From NCBI GenBank assembly GCA_002403305.1, contig DHHM01000007.1, forward strand, positions 12,368 through 76,367: a DNA stretch of 64,000 bases, in the 5' to 3' direction. Below the pieces are notes generated by a model that made no database searches, was not told the DNA's origin, and saw nothing but the letters and a program-made list of their open reading frames with translations. The stretch comes from Bacteroidales bacterium UBA4772 (lineage in GTDB: Bacteria; Bacteroidota; Bacteroidia; Bacteroidales; VadinHA17). The position numbers and the translations under genes were made by a program. Each line of letters opens with the position of its first letter. The stretch's first letter is position 1. Of this stretch, positions 43,873 to 53,344 are shown piece by piece.

Positions 43873-46800
43873 TCAGTTCGGTCTCTCTGTTGTTCCTGCT
43901 GCGGCTCCCTCCTCTGCGGTAAGTGCCGCGAGTCTGGAACGCGCCTCGCCAATGATACCGTCATCAGGCACTGTATAGTAGTCTATCAGGCTCTGCAGGG
44001 TAGCTTTGGCCTGGAACGTATCACCCTTCTTCAGGGCTATGTCTGAAAGTAAAAGGAATACCCTCCCCGTCCAGTATGCGTGGGGCGAACTCATATCTAC
44101 AAACTGGTTGGCCTCCTTCTCCGCCCCGCTGATGTCACCCGCCTGCCACAGCAGCTCCGCCACATGATATTTTGCTTCGGCACCGTAAGCCGTCGCCACC
44201 TCAGAACCCACCCTCCGGTAGTCGTCAAGCGCATCCTCATTGTTGCCAAGATGCTGGTTTGATTTTGCCGTCAGGAAGGTCGCCTCACGCGCCAATTCCT
44301 CTGTCAGCTTGTCAGATTCCAGCACCAGCTCAGCTGCGGCAATGGTCTTTTCATCATCCTCCAGTCGCGCTGCTGACCTCATCATGCCAAGCCATGCATA
44401 CATTCGGTTCTCAGGACTGGTCGCCTCTCCCCCCAGCCTTTCGTAGAGAGAGTATGACCTTCGGTAGCCGTCCTTGCCGTAGGTTATGGAAGCCGCTCCG
44501 AGAAGAGACTGCTCCATGAACTGGTTGTTGCCCACGCTGACGACCTGCAAGTAGAGAGCGAGAGCTTCATCAAGGTCACCCGATCTGTTCAGACAGTCGG
44601 CAAGGTAGAACCTGGCATTGGTGGCAAAGCTTCCCGACGGAAACTCACGCAGATAATCCCTGAAGATCTCCGATGCACGGTCACAGTTGCCCTTGACATA
44701 CTGGTTCTCCCCGGATATATATGTCATGGAATCACGTGTGGCAGCCTTGATGTCTCCCATCCCTTCAACGTTCTGCATGTAGGCAAAATATGACTGCACG
44801 TCGTCCATATCCGTATATGCATTCCTGAGACCGTTGACGGCATTGCGGGCCTCAGGGGTGTTCCTGAAGTTCTCTATCACCTTCTTGAACTGGGCCACAG
44901 CCTTCTCGTTCTCACCTGCATTGTAGTATATCAGTCCCAGCTGTACCATCGCCGGCGGCACGAACTGGCTGGTGGTGTACCATGCAATGATGTTTGTGAA
45001 ATCAGCCTCACCCCTCCTGGGCTGCCCGACGGCCACATGGGCACGGCCCCGCTCAAAGAGTGCATTTGGTATGTAGGCCGACCTGGGATACTTGTCTATC
45101 AGCGAGGTCAGGGTTGATATCTTCGCCTCGTTGTTGTTGCTCAGACCCAGGGCAAATCCCTTCTGGAACATCGCATAGTCGGCATCCTGCCTTGCATTTG
45201 CTATCACCCTGTCATAGTAGGATATGGCAGAAGTATAATCGGCCTGCATATAATAACAGTCGGCAATGCGGTTGAGGGCATCAACAACCATATCGGACCT
45301 TGCCGCACTCTTTACGTTCCGCGTGAATGCCATGAAGGCGGGCAGTGCCCTGGCATATTCACCGCTGTTGTACCATAAATATCCGAGGTTGTAATCTATC
45401 AGTTCATACTCGGGAAGGCTGACTGCCGCAGGGAGCTTCCTGAAGCCCTCCCAGTCGTTGCCGGCTGCAATCACATTGCCGAGGTGGTAGTTCGATTCGC
45501 CTCTCCAGTAGAGTGCCAGCGCCCTTAGTTCGGGATTCATCTCCTTGTATAGCAGCGACTTGTCGAACATAGCCACTGCATCAGCAAATTTCCCGTTGCT
45601 ATAGAGCTCAACCCCGCGATAATAGGTGACCTTCTGCCAGGCTTCCTTAAGCCTCTCATCCTTGTTGGTTATCTTTTCCAGCGAGCTGAGGGCCGCCTGG
45701 TAGTTCTTCAGCCTCATGTATGCCGATATCAGGTAGTCGTAAGCCTCCGACAGGTGGTCAGAGCCCGGATAGCTCTGGATGTAGCTGTGAAGGGCTTCTA
45801 TTCCCTCACCAAAGGGAGCATAGGAGTTCTCATATGCCAGCTTGGCAAAATTAAAGAGAGCCTCCTCCTGCACCGCGGGATCATAATTCATCTTTGATGC
45901 AGCAGAGAAGGCCATCTGCGCCTTTTTCTTGTCGTTGCTCTTCAGATAGCATGAGCCCAGCATGTAATAGGCATTCTGCGTCAGGATGTCACTCCCGCCC
46001 ACCACCTGGTTGAAGAGCCTGGCGGCCTTTTCGATCTCATCAGTGCGGTAATAGCTGTAGGCCAGCTCATACTTGTCATTTCTGCCACTGAGCCTCGTCT
46101 CGCTGATAAATTTCTCAAGCCAGGGTATCGCCTCACTGTAGTTACCCTTCTGAAAGTGTGCGTCTCCGATGAAGCGGTATAGCTCTGTCTCCCTCTTCTT
46201 TCCGGCCTGGTCAATGAGCGAGGGTGCCATCTCCAGGATACCGTCATAATTCTCGTTGATGTAATAGATCTGAACGATATAGAAGGGCACCACCCCGCCG
46301 AAGGTCTCGTCACCACTGAGCCTTTCAAAGCCCTCCAGTGCCGTTTCATAGAAGCCGTTCTCATAAGCGATGGCCGAGTGATAGTAGATGGCCGGAGAGG
46401 TATAATCGGTATCCACGTCCATCAGTTCCGCAAAGAGCATCTGTGCCCTCTTCTCATCACCCCGCCTGTAGTGTGAATATCCGAGTTTGAATATATACTC
46501 TGCCAGCTCCCTGTCATCAAGCTTCAAACGGTCGGTCTGCTCAAACCAGTCGATGGCACAACTGTAATTGCGTTTCTGGTAGCAGTAAAGACCCGACTCT
46601 AACCTGGCCCGGTTGAGCATCGGGCTCTCACTGTTGCCCGCAATAAAGCGCTGCATCCTGTATTCGGCATCAGGCGCCATGAGGCGCATGGCGGAGATGG
46701 CTGCATGATACTCAGCATCAGCCCTCTGTATACTGCTACCGCTCTTCTCCGTGGCAAGCCACCTGTCAAACAGCTCGATGGCAGTGGCATACTTGGCCTT

Positions 46801-46929
46801 CCCGTACATCTCATAAGCACTGTTCAGCAGCGAGGTCATCTCTTCACCGGAGAAGGACGACTGCCCCCTGACGGCAAGCCCGCCGGTGAGCAGCGCAACA
46901 ACCATAATCACCAGTATCTTCCTGTTCAT
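43873..46929 (-). CDS. Large exported TPR-repeat protein (1018 aa)
   Basis: A 1018-residue protein with a signal peptide (hydrophobic residues 5-22) and about twenty helix pairs of tetratricopeptide type throughout, for example YCYQKRNYSCAIDWFEQ, LGYSHYRRGDEKRAQMLFAEL, DAHFQKGNYSEAIPWLEKF and DCYYMQADYTSAISYYDRV. There is no catalytic motif. Such solenoids scaffold protein complexes in the periplasm or at the outer membrane. The downstream barrel gene suggests that it is the periplasmic partner of that barrel. A general resemblance to gliding/type IX secretion TPR proteins is possible but not specific enough to name. Confidence 0.88.
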   Translation of the reverse strand: MNRKILVIMVVALLTGGLAVRGQSSFSGEEMTSLLNSAYEMYGKAKYATAIELFDRWLATEKSGSSIQRADAEYHAAISAMRLMAPDAEYRMQRFIAGNSESPMLNRARLESGLYCYQKRNYSCAIDWFEQTDRLKLDDRELAEYIFKLGYSHYRRGDEKRAQMLFAELMDVDTDYTSPAIYYHSAIAYENGFYETALEGFERLSGDETFGGVVPFYIVQIYYINENYDGILEMAPSLIDQAGKKRETELYRFIGDAHFQKGNYSEAIPWLEKFISETRLSGRNDKYELAYSYYRTDEIEKAARLFNQVVGGSDILTQNAYYMLGSCYLKSNDKKKAQMAFSAASKMNYDPAVQEEALFNFAKLAYENSYAPFGEGIEALHSYIQSYPGSDHLSEAYDYLISAYMRLKNYQAALSSLEKITNKDERLKEAWQKVTYYRGVELYSNGKFADAVAMFDKSLLYKEMNPELRALALYWRGESNYHLGNVIAAGNDWEGFRKLPAAVSLPEYELIDYNLGYLWYNSGEYARALPAFMAFTRNVKSAARSDMVVDALNRIADCYYMQADYTSAISYYDRVIANARQDADYAMFQKGFALGLSNNNEAKISTLTSLIDKYPRSAYIPNALFERGRAHVAVGQPRRGEADFTNIIAWYTTSQFVPPAMVQLGLIYYNAGENEKAVAQFKKVIENFRNTPEARNAVNGLRNAYTDMDDVQSYFAYMQNVEGMGDIKAATRDSMTYISGENQYVKGNCDRASEIFRDYLREFPSGSFATNARFYLADCLNRSGDLDEALALYLQVVSVGNNQFMEQSLLGAASITYGKDGYRRSYSLYERLGGEATSPENRMYAWLGMMRSAARLEDDEKTIAAAELVLESDKLTEELAREATFLTAKSNQHLGNNEDALDDYRRVGSEVATAYGAEAKYHVAELLWQAGDISGAEKEANQFVDMSSPHAYWTGRVFLLLSDIALKKGDTFQAKATLQSLIDYYTVPDDGIIGEARSRLAALTAEEGAAAGTTERPN

Positions 46930-47154
46930 AACTTTATCTTTTCATGAGCCTCTTGCAGCAAAAACAGCGCCACAAACCGGAGTCTGCAGACAATTTATTA
47001 TAAAACAATATATTACGCCATATTTGCGACATAGTTTAACCAGCCGTAAAATTACAACTATAAAACAGGGTAAAAATCTCTTTAACACTCATTTTATCAA
47101 CATCAATGCAGCTGATTGTTAATTCTTTTTTACTTTGCACGAAAAGAAAACAGG

Positions 47155-47871
<717 letters not shown>

Positions 47872-48777
47872 TCACTTCAAGAGTCTCACCGGCCAGGGAA
47901 GGGTGTTTCTGTAGAGTCGGTAATAGATGGTTTTTGTTCCGCCGAACGACTTCATGAAGATGGCTATTGAGGGCACGGAAGACCCTGCGAAATCGAGGGT
48001 CATGCTGCTCTCCGCATCCATTCTGATGATATTGTCAATGACATGGTAGGCTGTCCTGAGCTCACGGCTCTTCCTGCTGCCTGCAGTAAAGAGCATTGTT
48101 ATGCGTGAGCGGTAATAGATACAGAAGACTCCCCACAGCAGCTTTCCCTTCGGTGACCTGACGCCCAGTATCCTTCCTTTTCCCGTCTCGAGACAGTGAT
48201 CCATCAGTGCCTGGAGACGTTTATAGCTGGTCTCCCGGATGACGCCGGCCCTCTTGCCGATATTGCTTCTGAAGAGAGAGATGACCTCTTGTGGTTTGAC
48301 ATCATCCACAATATCCTGCGGATAGCGGTGTGCAATGTTGATGTTCCTCCGGCAATCGGTAGAATAGTTCAGCCATATCTCCTCATAGGACCTGTCAAGC
48401 TTAAGCTCGAAATTGTCACGCCTGGTGATTGTAAATCCCGGAATGCGGATCTCCTGCCCGATATTCAGGTCGATAAGTCTGTAAAATTCCGGCATAAAGG
48501 AGACAAACTCCGAGGCTATCCTGTTGCTGTCGCCGTCAGCGGTAAACAGCCCCAGTTGCTGAAGAAAGAGCGGTGTGGCAATATAGCTGAAGCCAAACTT
48601 GCGCGAGCAGGGAAGCGGAAACAGCGACAGGTAGTCGTCATCTACCAGGGCTTCCCACCCGGGGGCCATGATATCGAGGTACCACGACCAGGGGTAAGGT
48701 CTCAGGCCGGGTATCTCCGCCAGGGAGTCATCCCATCTGCGGCGGTCTATCTCTTCATTTCTGAGGTATGCAATCAT
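47872..48777 (-). CDS. FemAB-like GNAT-fold acyltransferase
   Basis: A 301-residue cytoplasmic protein of the Fem/BioF2-like acetyltransferase type: WYLDIMAPGWEALVDDDYLSL near residue 30-55, then NFELKLDRSYEEIWLNYSTDCRRNINIAHR, and the C-terminal GNAT domain with RSRITMLFTAGS and MTLDFAGSSVPSIAIFMKSFGG. Such proteins transfer amino-acyl or acyl groups to peptidoglycan precursors or surface glycans. Its ATG overlaps the stop of the deacetylase-like gene (ATGA), so the two are translationally coupled. The acceptor is unknown. Confidence 0.75.
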   Translation of the reverse strand: MIAYLRNEEIDRRRWDDSLAEIPGLRPYPWSWYLDIMAPGWEALVDDDYLSLFPLPCSRKFGFSYIATPLFLQQLGLFTADGDSNRIASEFVSFMPEFYRLIDLNIGQEIRIPGFTITRRDNFELKLDRSYEEIWLNYSTDCRRNINIAHRYPQDIVDDVKPQEVISLFRSNIGKRAGVIRETSYKRLQALMDHCLETGKGRILGVRSPKGKLLWGVFCIYYRSRITMLFTAGSRKSRELRTAYHVIDNIIRMDAESSMTLDFAGSSVPSIAIFMKSFGGTKTIYYRLYRNTLPWPVRLLK

Positions 48778-50066
48778 GCCTTCTGCAGTGCCAGGGTTTC
48801 CTCAAACACCATTCTCCACCCCTCCCATCCGTTTGATTCGGAGAGTGAAGTGTTATGCCATACCGAGACGAAAACGCCTCCCACCCTTCTGGTAGCGCTG
48901 ATCAGTGATCTTATCACCGCCAGGGATGCCTCCGGCGTCAAATGCCGGTACTGTCTCAGGGTTCCGTCCATCACCTGGAAAGGCACCACAGTCAGTCCCG
49001 TCCGCTTCTCACTCGACAGATCATAGAAGATAAACGGCCGGGCCATACCTGCCCTGAACCCCGGCTCATCCGCATAACCCATGGTATAATCGTACTTTAT
49101 GCCCGCACTCTCCCATGCCCGGTATGTATCCGGCATGCGGAGCAGAAGCCAGTGCTGCCGTGCACGTTCCGGATGATGACCTGCAATATGGCGGTAGCGT
49201 TCCGTCTCCGTCTTCAGGGTTTTTGGCCTTCCCGCGGAACGGTAGGAAGGATGGATACCGCTGCCGAACATGGTGTCGTATTTCCTGATTATCTCGCCAT
49301 AGGCATGATCACGGCAGGGAGGATTATGATCATATTCGCCCTGGTCACCCGTAGGGAAGAAAAAGAGTGCCTCACTGCCGTGCTGCAATATCTGCTGCTC
49401 GATATATCCGAAACTGTCGTAAGGATCAGGCATCGTACCGGCCATGGTCCTGACCCTGTCCGCCGCCTTCGCGCCTGTGCCGGCAAACCCCTTGACCAAT
49501 CCTCCCATGCTGCGGAGAAAACCGCGGCTGCGATAGGCAAAAGGCTGATCGACATCAACGGTAAGCAATGACCGGAACTCGTTGTGTCTGATAGTGATGA
49601 CAGGAAAAAACTTAACCAGTTCCTCCGCCAGGAAACGGGCCCAGATCTCTACTACCGGCACCTGCAAGAAGCCTCCCCGATATGCCATTGACCTCTCACC
49701 CAGGTACCTGCCGTGGACATCCGGCGCAAAGGAGAGATACTCCTCATACCTGGTGACCATGTAAAAGGCTGCCGAGAACACATCAAAGGGGAGAGTCCCG
49801 TCATCAACCGGAAAGATGTACGGCATCTCACCAATGAATGAGACCCCGGGCCTTATCTCACTGACGACCGTCTCAGAAAGCAGACCCGAAGGCCTGACCA
49901 CAAACTGATCCCCGACCTTCTCCCCGGAGTAGATAATGGCCGGACTGCTTCCGATCCTCCTGCGGTCTGTCGTTATCTCATATTCGATACCGAGAATTGT
50001 CGAGAAGATAATCTCTGCAGCATACTCCAGCCTGGGCGTTACCTCCGGAGAATATATCCTGAGCAT
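48774..50066 (-). CDS. Polysaccharide deacetylase-like protein with Bacteroidota-specific N-terminus
   Basis: A 430-residue cytoplasmic protein from the ATG at 50066 (MLRIYSPEV). The ATG at 50078 would sit at about the predicted transcription start, and the frame further upstream lies beyond the promoter. The N-terminal region (residues 1-170) is the conserved non-catalytic part that I associate with DUF7033; LLTVDVDQPFAYRSRG near residue 177 begins the NodB-like domain, with SGIHPSYRS and the C-terminal FVSVWHNTSLSE histidine. It probably modifies a cell-surface glycan precursor together with the Fem-like protein. Confidence 0.72.
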   Translation of the reverse strand: MLRIYSPEVTPRLEYAAEIIFSTILGIEYEITTDRRRIGSSPAIIYSGEKVGDQFVVRPSGLLSETVVSEIRPGVSFIGEMPYIFPVDDGTLPFDVFSAAFYMVTRYEEYLSFAPDVHGRYLGERSMAYRGGFLQVPVVEIWARFLAEELVKFFPVITIRHNEFRSLLTVDVDQPFAYRSRGFLRSMGGLVKGFAGTGAKAADRVRTMAGTMPDPYDSFGYIEQQILQHGSEALFFFPTGDQGEYDHNPPCRDHAYGEIIRKYDTMFGSGIHPSYRSAGRPKTLKTETERYRHIAGHHPERARQHWLLLRMPDTYRAWESAGIKYDYTMGYADEPGFRAGMARPFIFYDLSSEKRTGLTVVPFQVMDGTLRQYRHLTPEASLAVIRSLISATRRVGGVFVSVWHNTSLSESNGWEGWRMVFEETLALQKA

Positions 50067-50083
50067 TTTAGTTCCCATGTCAG

Positions 50084-50111
50084 CAAATTTAAAAAAAGGA
50101 GAGATAAGCAA
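50084..50111 (-). promoter_or_regulatory. Promoter for the deacetylase-like/Fem-like pair
   Basis: On the minus strand TTG (50109-50111), a 17-base gap and TAAATTTG (50084-50091). The predicted start of transcription falls close to 50078, which argues for the ATG at 50066 as the translation start. Confidence 0.5.
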
Positions 50112-50170
50112 CCGGCTGTTTAGCCTCTTATTTATTAACAGAAATGCTTTTAGGAGAGGCAAATTTTACT

Positions 50171-50178
50171 ATTTTTGT
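50171..50178 (+). promoter_or_regulatory. Bacteroidota -7 promoter element for thx
   Basis: TATTTTTG, 41 bases before the Thx start. It is divergent from the promoter at 50084. Confidence 0.5.
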
Positions 50179-50219
50179 TGTCTCTGTAGATCTGATCTTA
50201 AAATTAAACTAAACAAATT

Positions 50220-50534
50220 ATGGGCAAAGGTGATAAGAAATCCAGGAGAGGAAAAATAATAAGAGGCACCTATGGCGTACTCCGCAAGAAAAAGAAAAAA
50301 GGGAGTGTTATGCCGGCACCCGCAAAGGAAGAGATAAAGAGAACAGAGGAGACTCCGGAGGTTAAGACCGCCCCCGCCGGGAAAGCAACCAAAACAACCA
50401 GGGCCAAGCCTGCCGCAAAATCTGCTGCCAAAACGACAGCTAAGAAGAGCGATGTAAAGAAGAAGCCTGCAGCTGCGAAGACAGCCAAATCTCCAACAAA
50501 AGCCAAAAAAACAGCAGGGAGCAAGGAAGAGTAG
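50220..50534 (+). CDS. 30S ribosomal protein Thx with a histone-H1-like tail
   Basis: A 104-residue protein. Residues 1-27 (MGKGDKKSRRGKIIRGTYG and following KKKKK) are the ribosomal protein Thx, which normally ends at about 25-50 residues in this phylum. It continues with about 70 residues of Lys/Ala/Thr/Pro-rich sequence (AAKTTAKK, KKPAAAKT, KSPTKAKK) like the C-terminus of histone H1 or bacterial AlgP/Hc1 proteins. No stop separates the two parts. The tail probably binds RNA or DNA. A single-gene unit with its own promoter. Confidence 0.8.
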   Translation: MGKGDKKSRRGKIIRGTYGVLRKKKKKGSVMPAPAKEEIKRTEETPEVKTAPAGKATKTTRAKPAAKSAAKTTAKKSDVKKKPAAAKTAKSPTKAKKTAGSKEE

Positions 50535-50544
50535 GCTTTTTCAA

Positions 50545-52236
50545 TCAGGATCCGGAGATAAGCTCACTGTAAACAGAGGAATCAACAGTCGCCTCAATGA
50601 TTGTGCTTCCGTTGGATTGCAGAGCCCTTTTGACGGCACTGCGCATCTGTCCCGTGTCGGTTACCTGTAAGACGCCAGCACCCAGGAACCTTTCGGCACC
50701 AAAGAGTTTATCACTGTAGAGCTGCAGAGCCGATGACCTGATATTTCTGCGCGACTCCTTTATTTTTATCAGGTTGAGCTCACCGTCGGATAGCACAACC
50801 ACAACTATCTTCAACCCCAGCCTGCGGGCGGTGATCATCTCACCTGCATGCATGAGCATTCCTCCGTCTCCCGTCACGCACACCACGGGTCTTTCAGGCT
50901 CTGCCAGTGCTGCTGCCAGTGCTGCCGGCAACCCAAACCCCATGGACGACCAGCCGTTAGTCATGAGGAGTCTCCCTCCCGGAGGCACCTCCCACATCTG
51001 TCCCAGCAGGTGAAGATGCGATCCCACATCAGCCGTGACGACAGTGTTGAGGGGCAACATCTCCTGCAAAACCGCCAGGGCGGTGACAGGATTAAATCCC
51101 GGTATCTTGCTGTAAATCTCATTACGGATCTCACTCCTCACCTCTGCAGCCAGCCGGGTCATCTCCGGGGAGCTCCGCAGCGTAGTCAGGGCCTCAAACC
51201 ATTTATCAGGCGCAGACAAGCTCTCTATGGCACCTCTTATGCGGAGGTCCGATGCCCGGGTGTCAAAGTGCACAAGCGGCACATCCGGAAGCCATGACTC
51301 ATAATTGTACTCTACGGGGTCATAGCCAAGTCCTATTACCAGGTCAGCCGAATTCACCAGTCTCTTCAGCCGGTCGCTGAGGGCATGGAACAGCACGCCC
51401 GCATAGGAGGGGTGACCCGAAGAGATCACTCCCTTTGCCATCGGGGTGACCACCACCGGCACACTGTGCTTTTCCAGATACCTTGCCAGGGTCTCTCCGA
51501 TGCCGGCACGCGCCGCGGTAAGTCCCACGGCTATCAGCGGCCTGCGCGCTGATGCTGTCAGCACCCTGACCCGCTCTTCAGTCTGTTCCGGCAAGCTGCC
51601 TGTCGTTTCCCGGTCAAACCTCAATCCTCTCTCAGAGTTACCGGGCTTTGCCCCTGACGTATCATGTCCCGGACAGATTTCATTTGAAGCTGCAACGGAT
51701 TTCGCGCCTCCCGAACTATGTGTACGCCCTCCCTTTTCATCTGTCTCTTTTCCTGCCAGGTCCGAGGGCAAACCGATATGCACCGGGCCTGGATACTCCT
51801 CGTTGGCCATCTCCAGGCTCCGGCAAAGGACCTCCTCCGCATTGGCAGCGTTCAGCCTGAAGGTGGCTTTTGTCAGAGGACGGAACAGCGCCTGGTGGTC
51901 AATGTGCATCTGGGTGGTGCGCCCCAGCCATTCGTCAGAAACCTCTGAGGTGAGAGCCAGCACCGGCGAGCGGTCAAGGAGGGCTCCCCCGACACCCGAT
52001 GCCAGGTTGACAGCCCCCGGACCGAAGGTGCCGTGGCAGACCCCGGTGACACCTGTAACCCGGGCAGTAACGTCAGCCATGACCGCGGCTGAAGCCTCGT
52101 GCGACGTCAGTATAAACTCGATACCCTCCCTGCGGAAGGCATCCATAAAAGGCAGTGATGGCCCTCCCGGAATGCCGAACACCCTTCGTATCCCGTGATC
52201 CCTGAGCCTCCGGGCAAGGAGATCTTCTGATTTCAT
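50545..52236 (-). CDS. Thiamine diphosphate-dependent enzyme, acetolactate synthase-like
   Basis: A 563-residue enzyme from the ATG at 52236 (MKSEDLLARRL); a longer N-terminus is unsupported. Three-domain layout: PYR domain with GIPGGPSLPFMDAF and the catalytic-type Glu in TSHEASAA, a central domain (from about residue 235), and the PP domain with the ThDP motif GDGGMLMHAGEM followed by NL in SDGELNLIKIKES. Candidate activities: acetolactate synthase-like, benzoylformate or phosphonopyruvate decarboxylase-like; not resolvable. About 50 residues of low-complexity, Ser/Gly/Glu-rich linker (roughly 170-225) between the PYR and central domains are unusual. A single gene, divergent from eamA. Confidence 0.85.
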   Translation of the reverse strand: MKSEDLLARRLRDHGIRRVFGIPGGPSLPFMDAFRREGIEFILTSHEASAAVMADVTARVTGVTGVCHGTFGPGAVNLASGVGGALLDRSPVLALTSEVSDEWLGRTTQMHIDHQALFRPLTKATFRLNAANAEEVLCRSLEMANEEYPGPVHIGLPSDLAGKETDEKGGRTHSSGGAKSVAASNEICPGHDTSGAKPGNSERGLRFDRETTGSLPEQTEERVRVLTASARRPLIAVGLTAARAGIGETLARYLEKHSVPVVVTPMAKGVISSGHPSYAGVLFHALSDRLKRLVNSADLVIGLGYDPVEYNYESWLPDVPLVHFDTRASDLRIRGAIESLSAPDKWFEALTTLRSSPEMTRLAAEVRSEIRNEIYSKIPGFNPVTALAVLQEMLPLNTVVTADVGSHLHLLGQMWEVPPGGRLLMTNGWSSMGFGLPAALAAALAEPERPVVCVTGDGGMLMHAGEMITARRLGLKIVVVVLSDGELNLIKIKESRRNIRSSALQLYSDKLFGAERFLGAGVLQVTDTGQMRSAVKRALQSNGSTIIEATVDSSVYSELISGS

Positions 52237-52256
52237 CGACTTTTTTTGTTCTGACA

Positions 52257-52264
52257 CAAATGTA
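52257..52264 (-). promoter_or_regulatory. Bacteroidota -7 promoter element for the ThDP enzyme
   Basis: TACATTTG on the minus strand, 20 bases before the chosen start at 52236. It supports that start over the Met further upstream. Confidence 0.5.
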
Positions 52265-52316
52265 ATCAATCAGCGAAACAAAAAAACCGCGATATTTGCT
52301 CACCTCTTAGAACCCA

Positions 52317-53261
52317 ATGAAAGACCAGCACTACAATACCATCTTCTGGGCCATTGTCACCTGCCTGATGTGGTCCACGGCATATCCTTTCATCAAGATC
52401 GGACTGCAATATTCGACGCCGATACATTTCGCCGGAACACGGTTCATGCTGGCGGGACTGATGATACTTCCATTCACCCTCAGACCGCGCCAGTATGTCA
52501 GAATGATACTTGACAACAAAGGATTGGCGATCTGGGTCACCGTGCTGCAGGTGCTCATCAACTATACCCTCTTCTACAAGGGAATGGACCGCGTGCCCGG
52601 AGCGCTGGGGGCAGTAATTGTGGGGGCTCAGCCTTTTGTGACAGCCATAGTGTCACGTATGATGATAAAGGAGGAGCGGTTTAGCCGCGCCAAGGTGATA
52701 ACGATTTTCTTCGGCCTGGCCGGTATAGTTCTGGTGAGCGCAGGCAGGCAGGGGTTTCAGTTCGGCGTGCCGGGCGAGATGGCAGGGGTGATAATGATCT
52801 TTATTGCTAACATCTCAACAGCAACAAGCAATGTGCTTGTATCCAAGAACGGCAAGAAAATGAATCCCGTGGTGCTCAGCTCCTTCTCCCTGCTGGTGGG
52901 AGGATTGATAATGTTCGGGGCCTCATTCTTCATTGAAGCCGTACCTGAGAAACCTGACTTCCCGTTTCATTACTGGCTTGTTCTTGCCTGGCTCTCCTTC
53001 ATGTCTGCCTTCACCTTCTCAAAATGGTACGTGCTGCTGAAGAGACCGGGAGTAAAGGTCAGCGAGCTGAACCTGTGGAAGTTCATCCTTCCCGTCTTCG
53101 GGGCCATACTTAGCTGGATGATCGTTCCCGGAGAGAATGCTGACTGGGTGACCATAACCGGCATCGTAATCATATCTATCTCATTGATATGGTTCTTCGG
53201 CGTCGCCGGCAAACATGAGCGGAGGGTCGAAGAGGTGCCCGCCGGACCAATTGCCAAGTAA
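52317..53261 (+). CDS. EamA/DMT family transporter
   Basis: A 314-residue inner-membrane protein with ten predicted helices in two EamA halves: residues 1-140 (WAIVTCLMWSTAYPFIKIGL opening; LGAVIVGAQPFVTAIVSRMMIKEE) and 150-300 (GVIMIFIANISTATSNVLVSKNGKK; NLWKFILPVFGAILSWMIVPGE). Members export or import metabolites such as amino acids or nucleotide sugars; the substrate is not predictable. A short charged tail follows the last helix. The stop codon touches the hairpin at 53261. Confidence 0.9.
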   Translation: MKDQHYNTIFWAIVTCLMWSTAYPFIKIGLQYSTPIHFAGTRFMLAGLMILPFTLRPRQYVRMILDNKGLAIWVTVLQVLINYTLFYKGMDRVPGALGAVIVGAQPFVTAIVSRMMIKEERFSRAKVITIFFGLAGIVLVSAGRQGFQFGVPGEMAGVIMIFIANISTATSNVLVSKNGKKMNPVVLSSFSLLVGGLIMFGASFFIEAVPEKPDFPFHYWLVLAWLSFMSAFTFSKWYVLLKRPGVKVSELNLWKFILPVFGAILSWMIVPGENADWVTITGIVIISISLIWFFGVAGKHERRVEEVPAGPIAK

Positions 53262-53339
53262 GTCGGCAGTTCTCAGTCGGCAGTCGTTAACTCATTGATT
53301 GACTGCTGACTGCTGACTGAAGACTGAGAACTGCCGACT
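53261..53339. repeat. Long inverted repeat between convergent genes
   Basis: AGTCGGCAGTTCTCAGTC (53261-53278) and its exact reverse complement (53322-53339) flank an inner region with several GACTGCTGACT units. The arms form an 18-bp stem. It lies between the eamA stop and the aldo/keto reductase stop, so it may serve as a bidirectional transcription block. No T-tract is attached. Confidence 0.85.
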
Positions 53340-53344
53340 GAAGC

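Noticed and set aside
43873..46929. Naming the large TPR protein as a type IX secretion or gliding component
   Set aside because: The repeat pattern is generic and no other gliding or type IX gene is adjacent.
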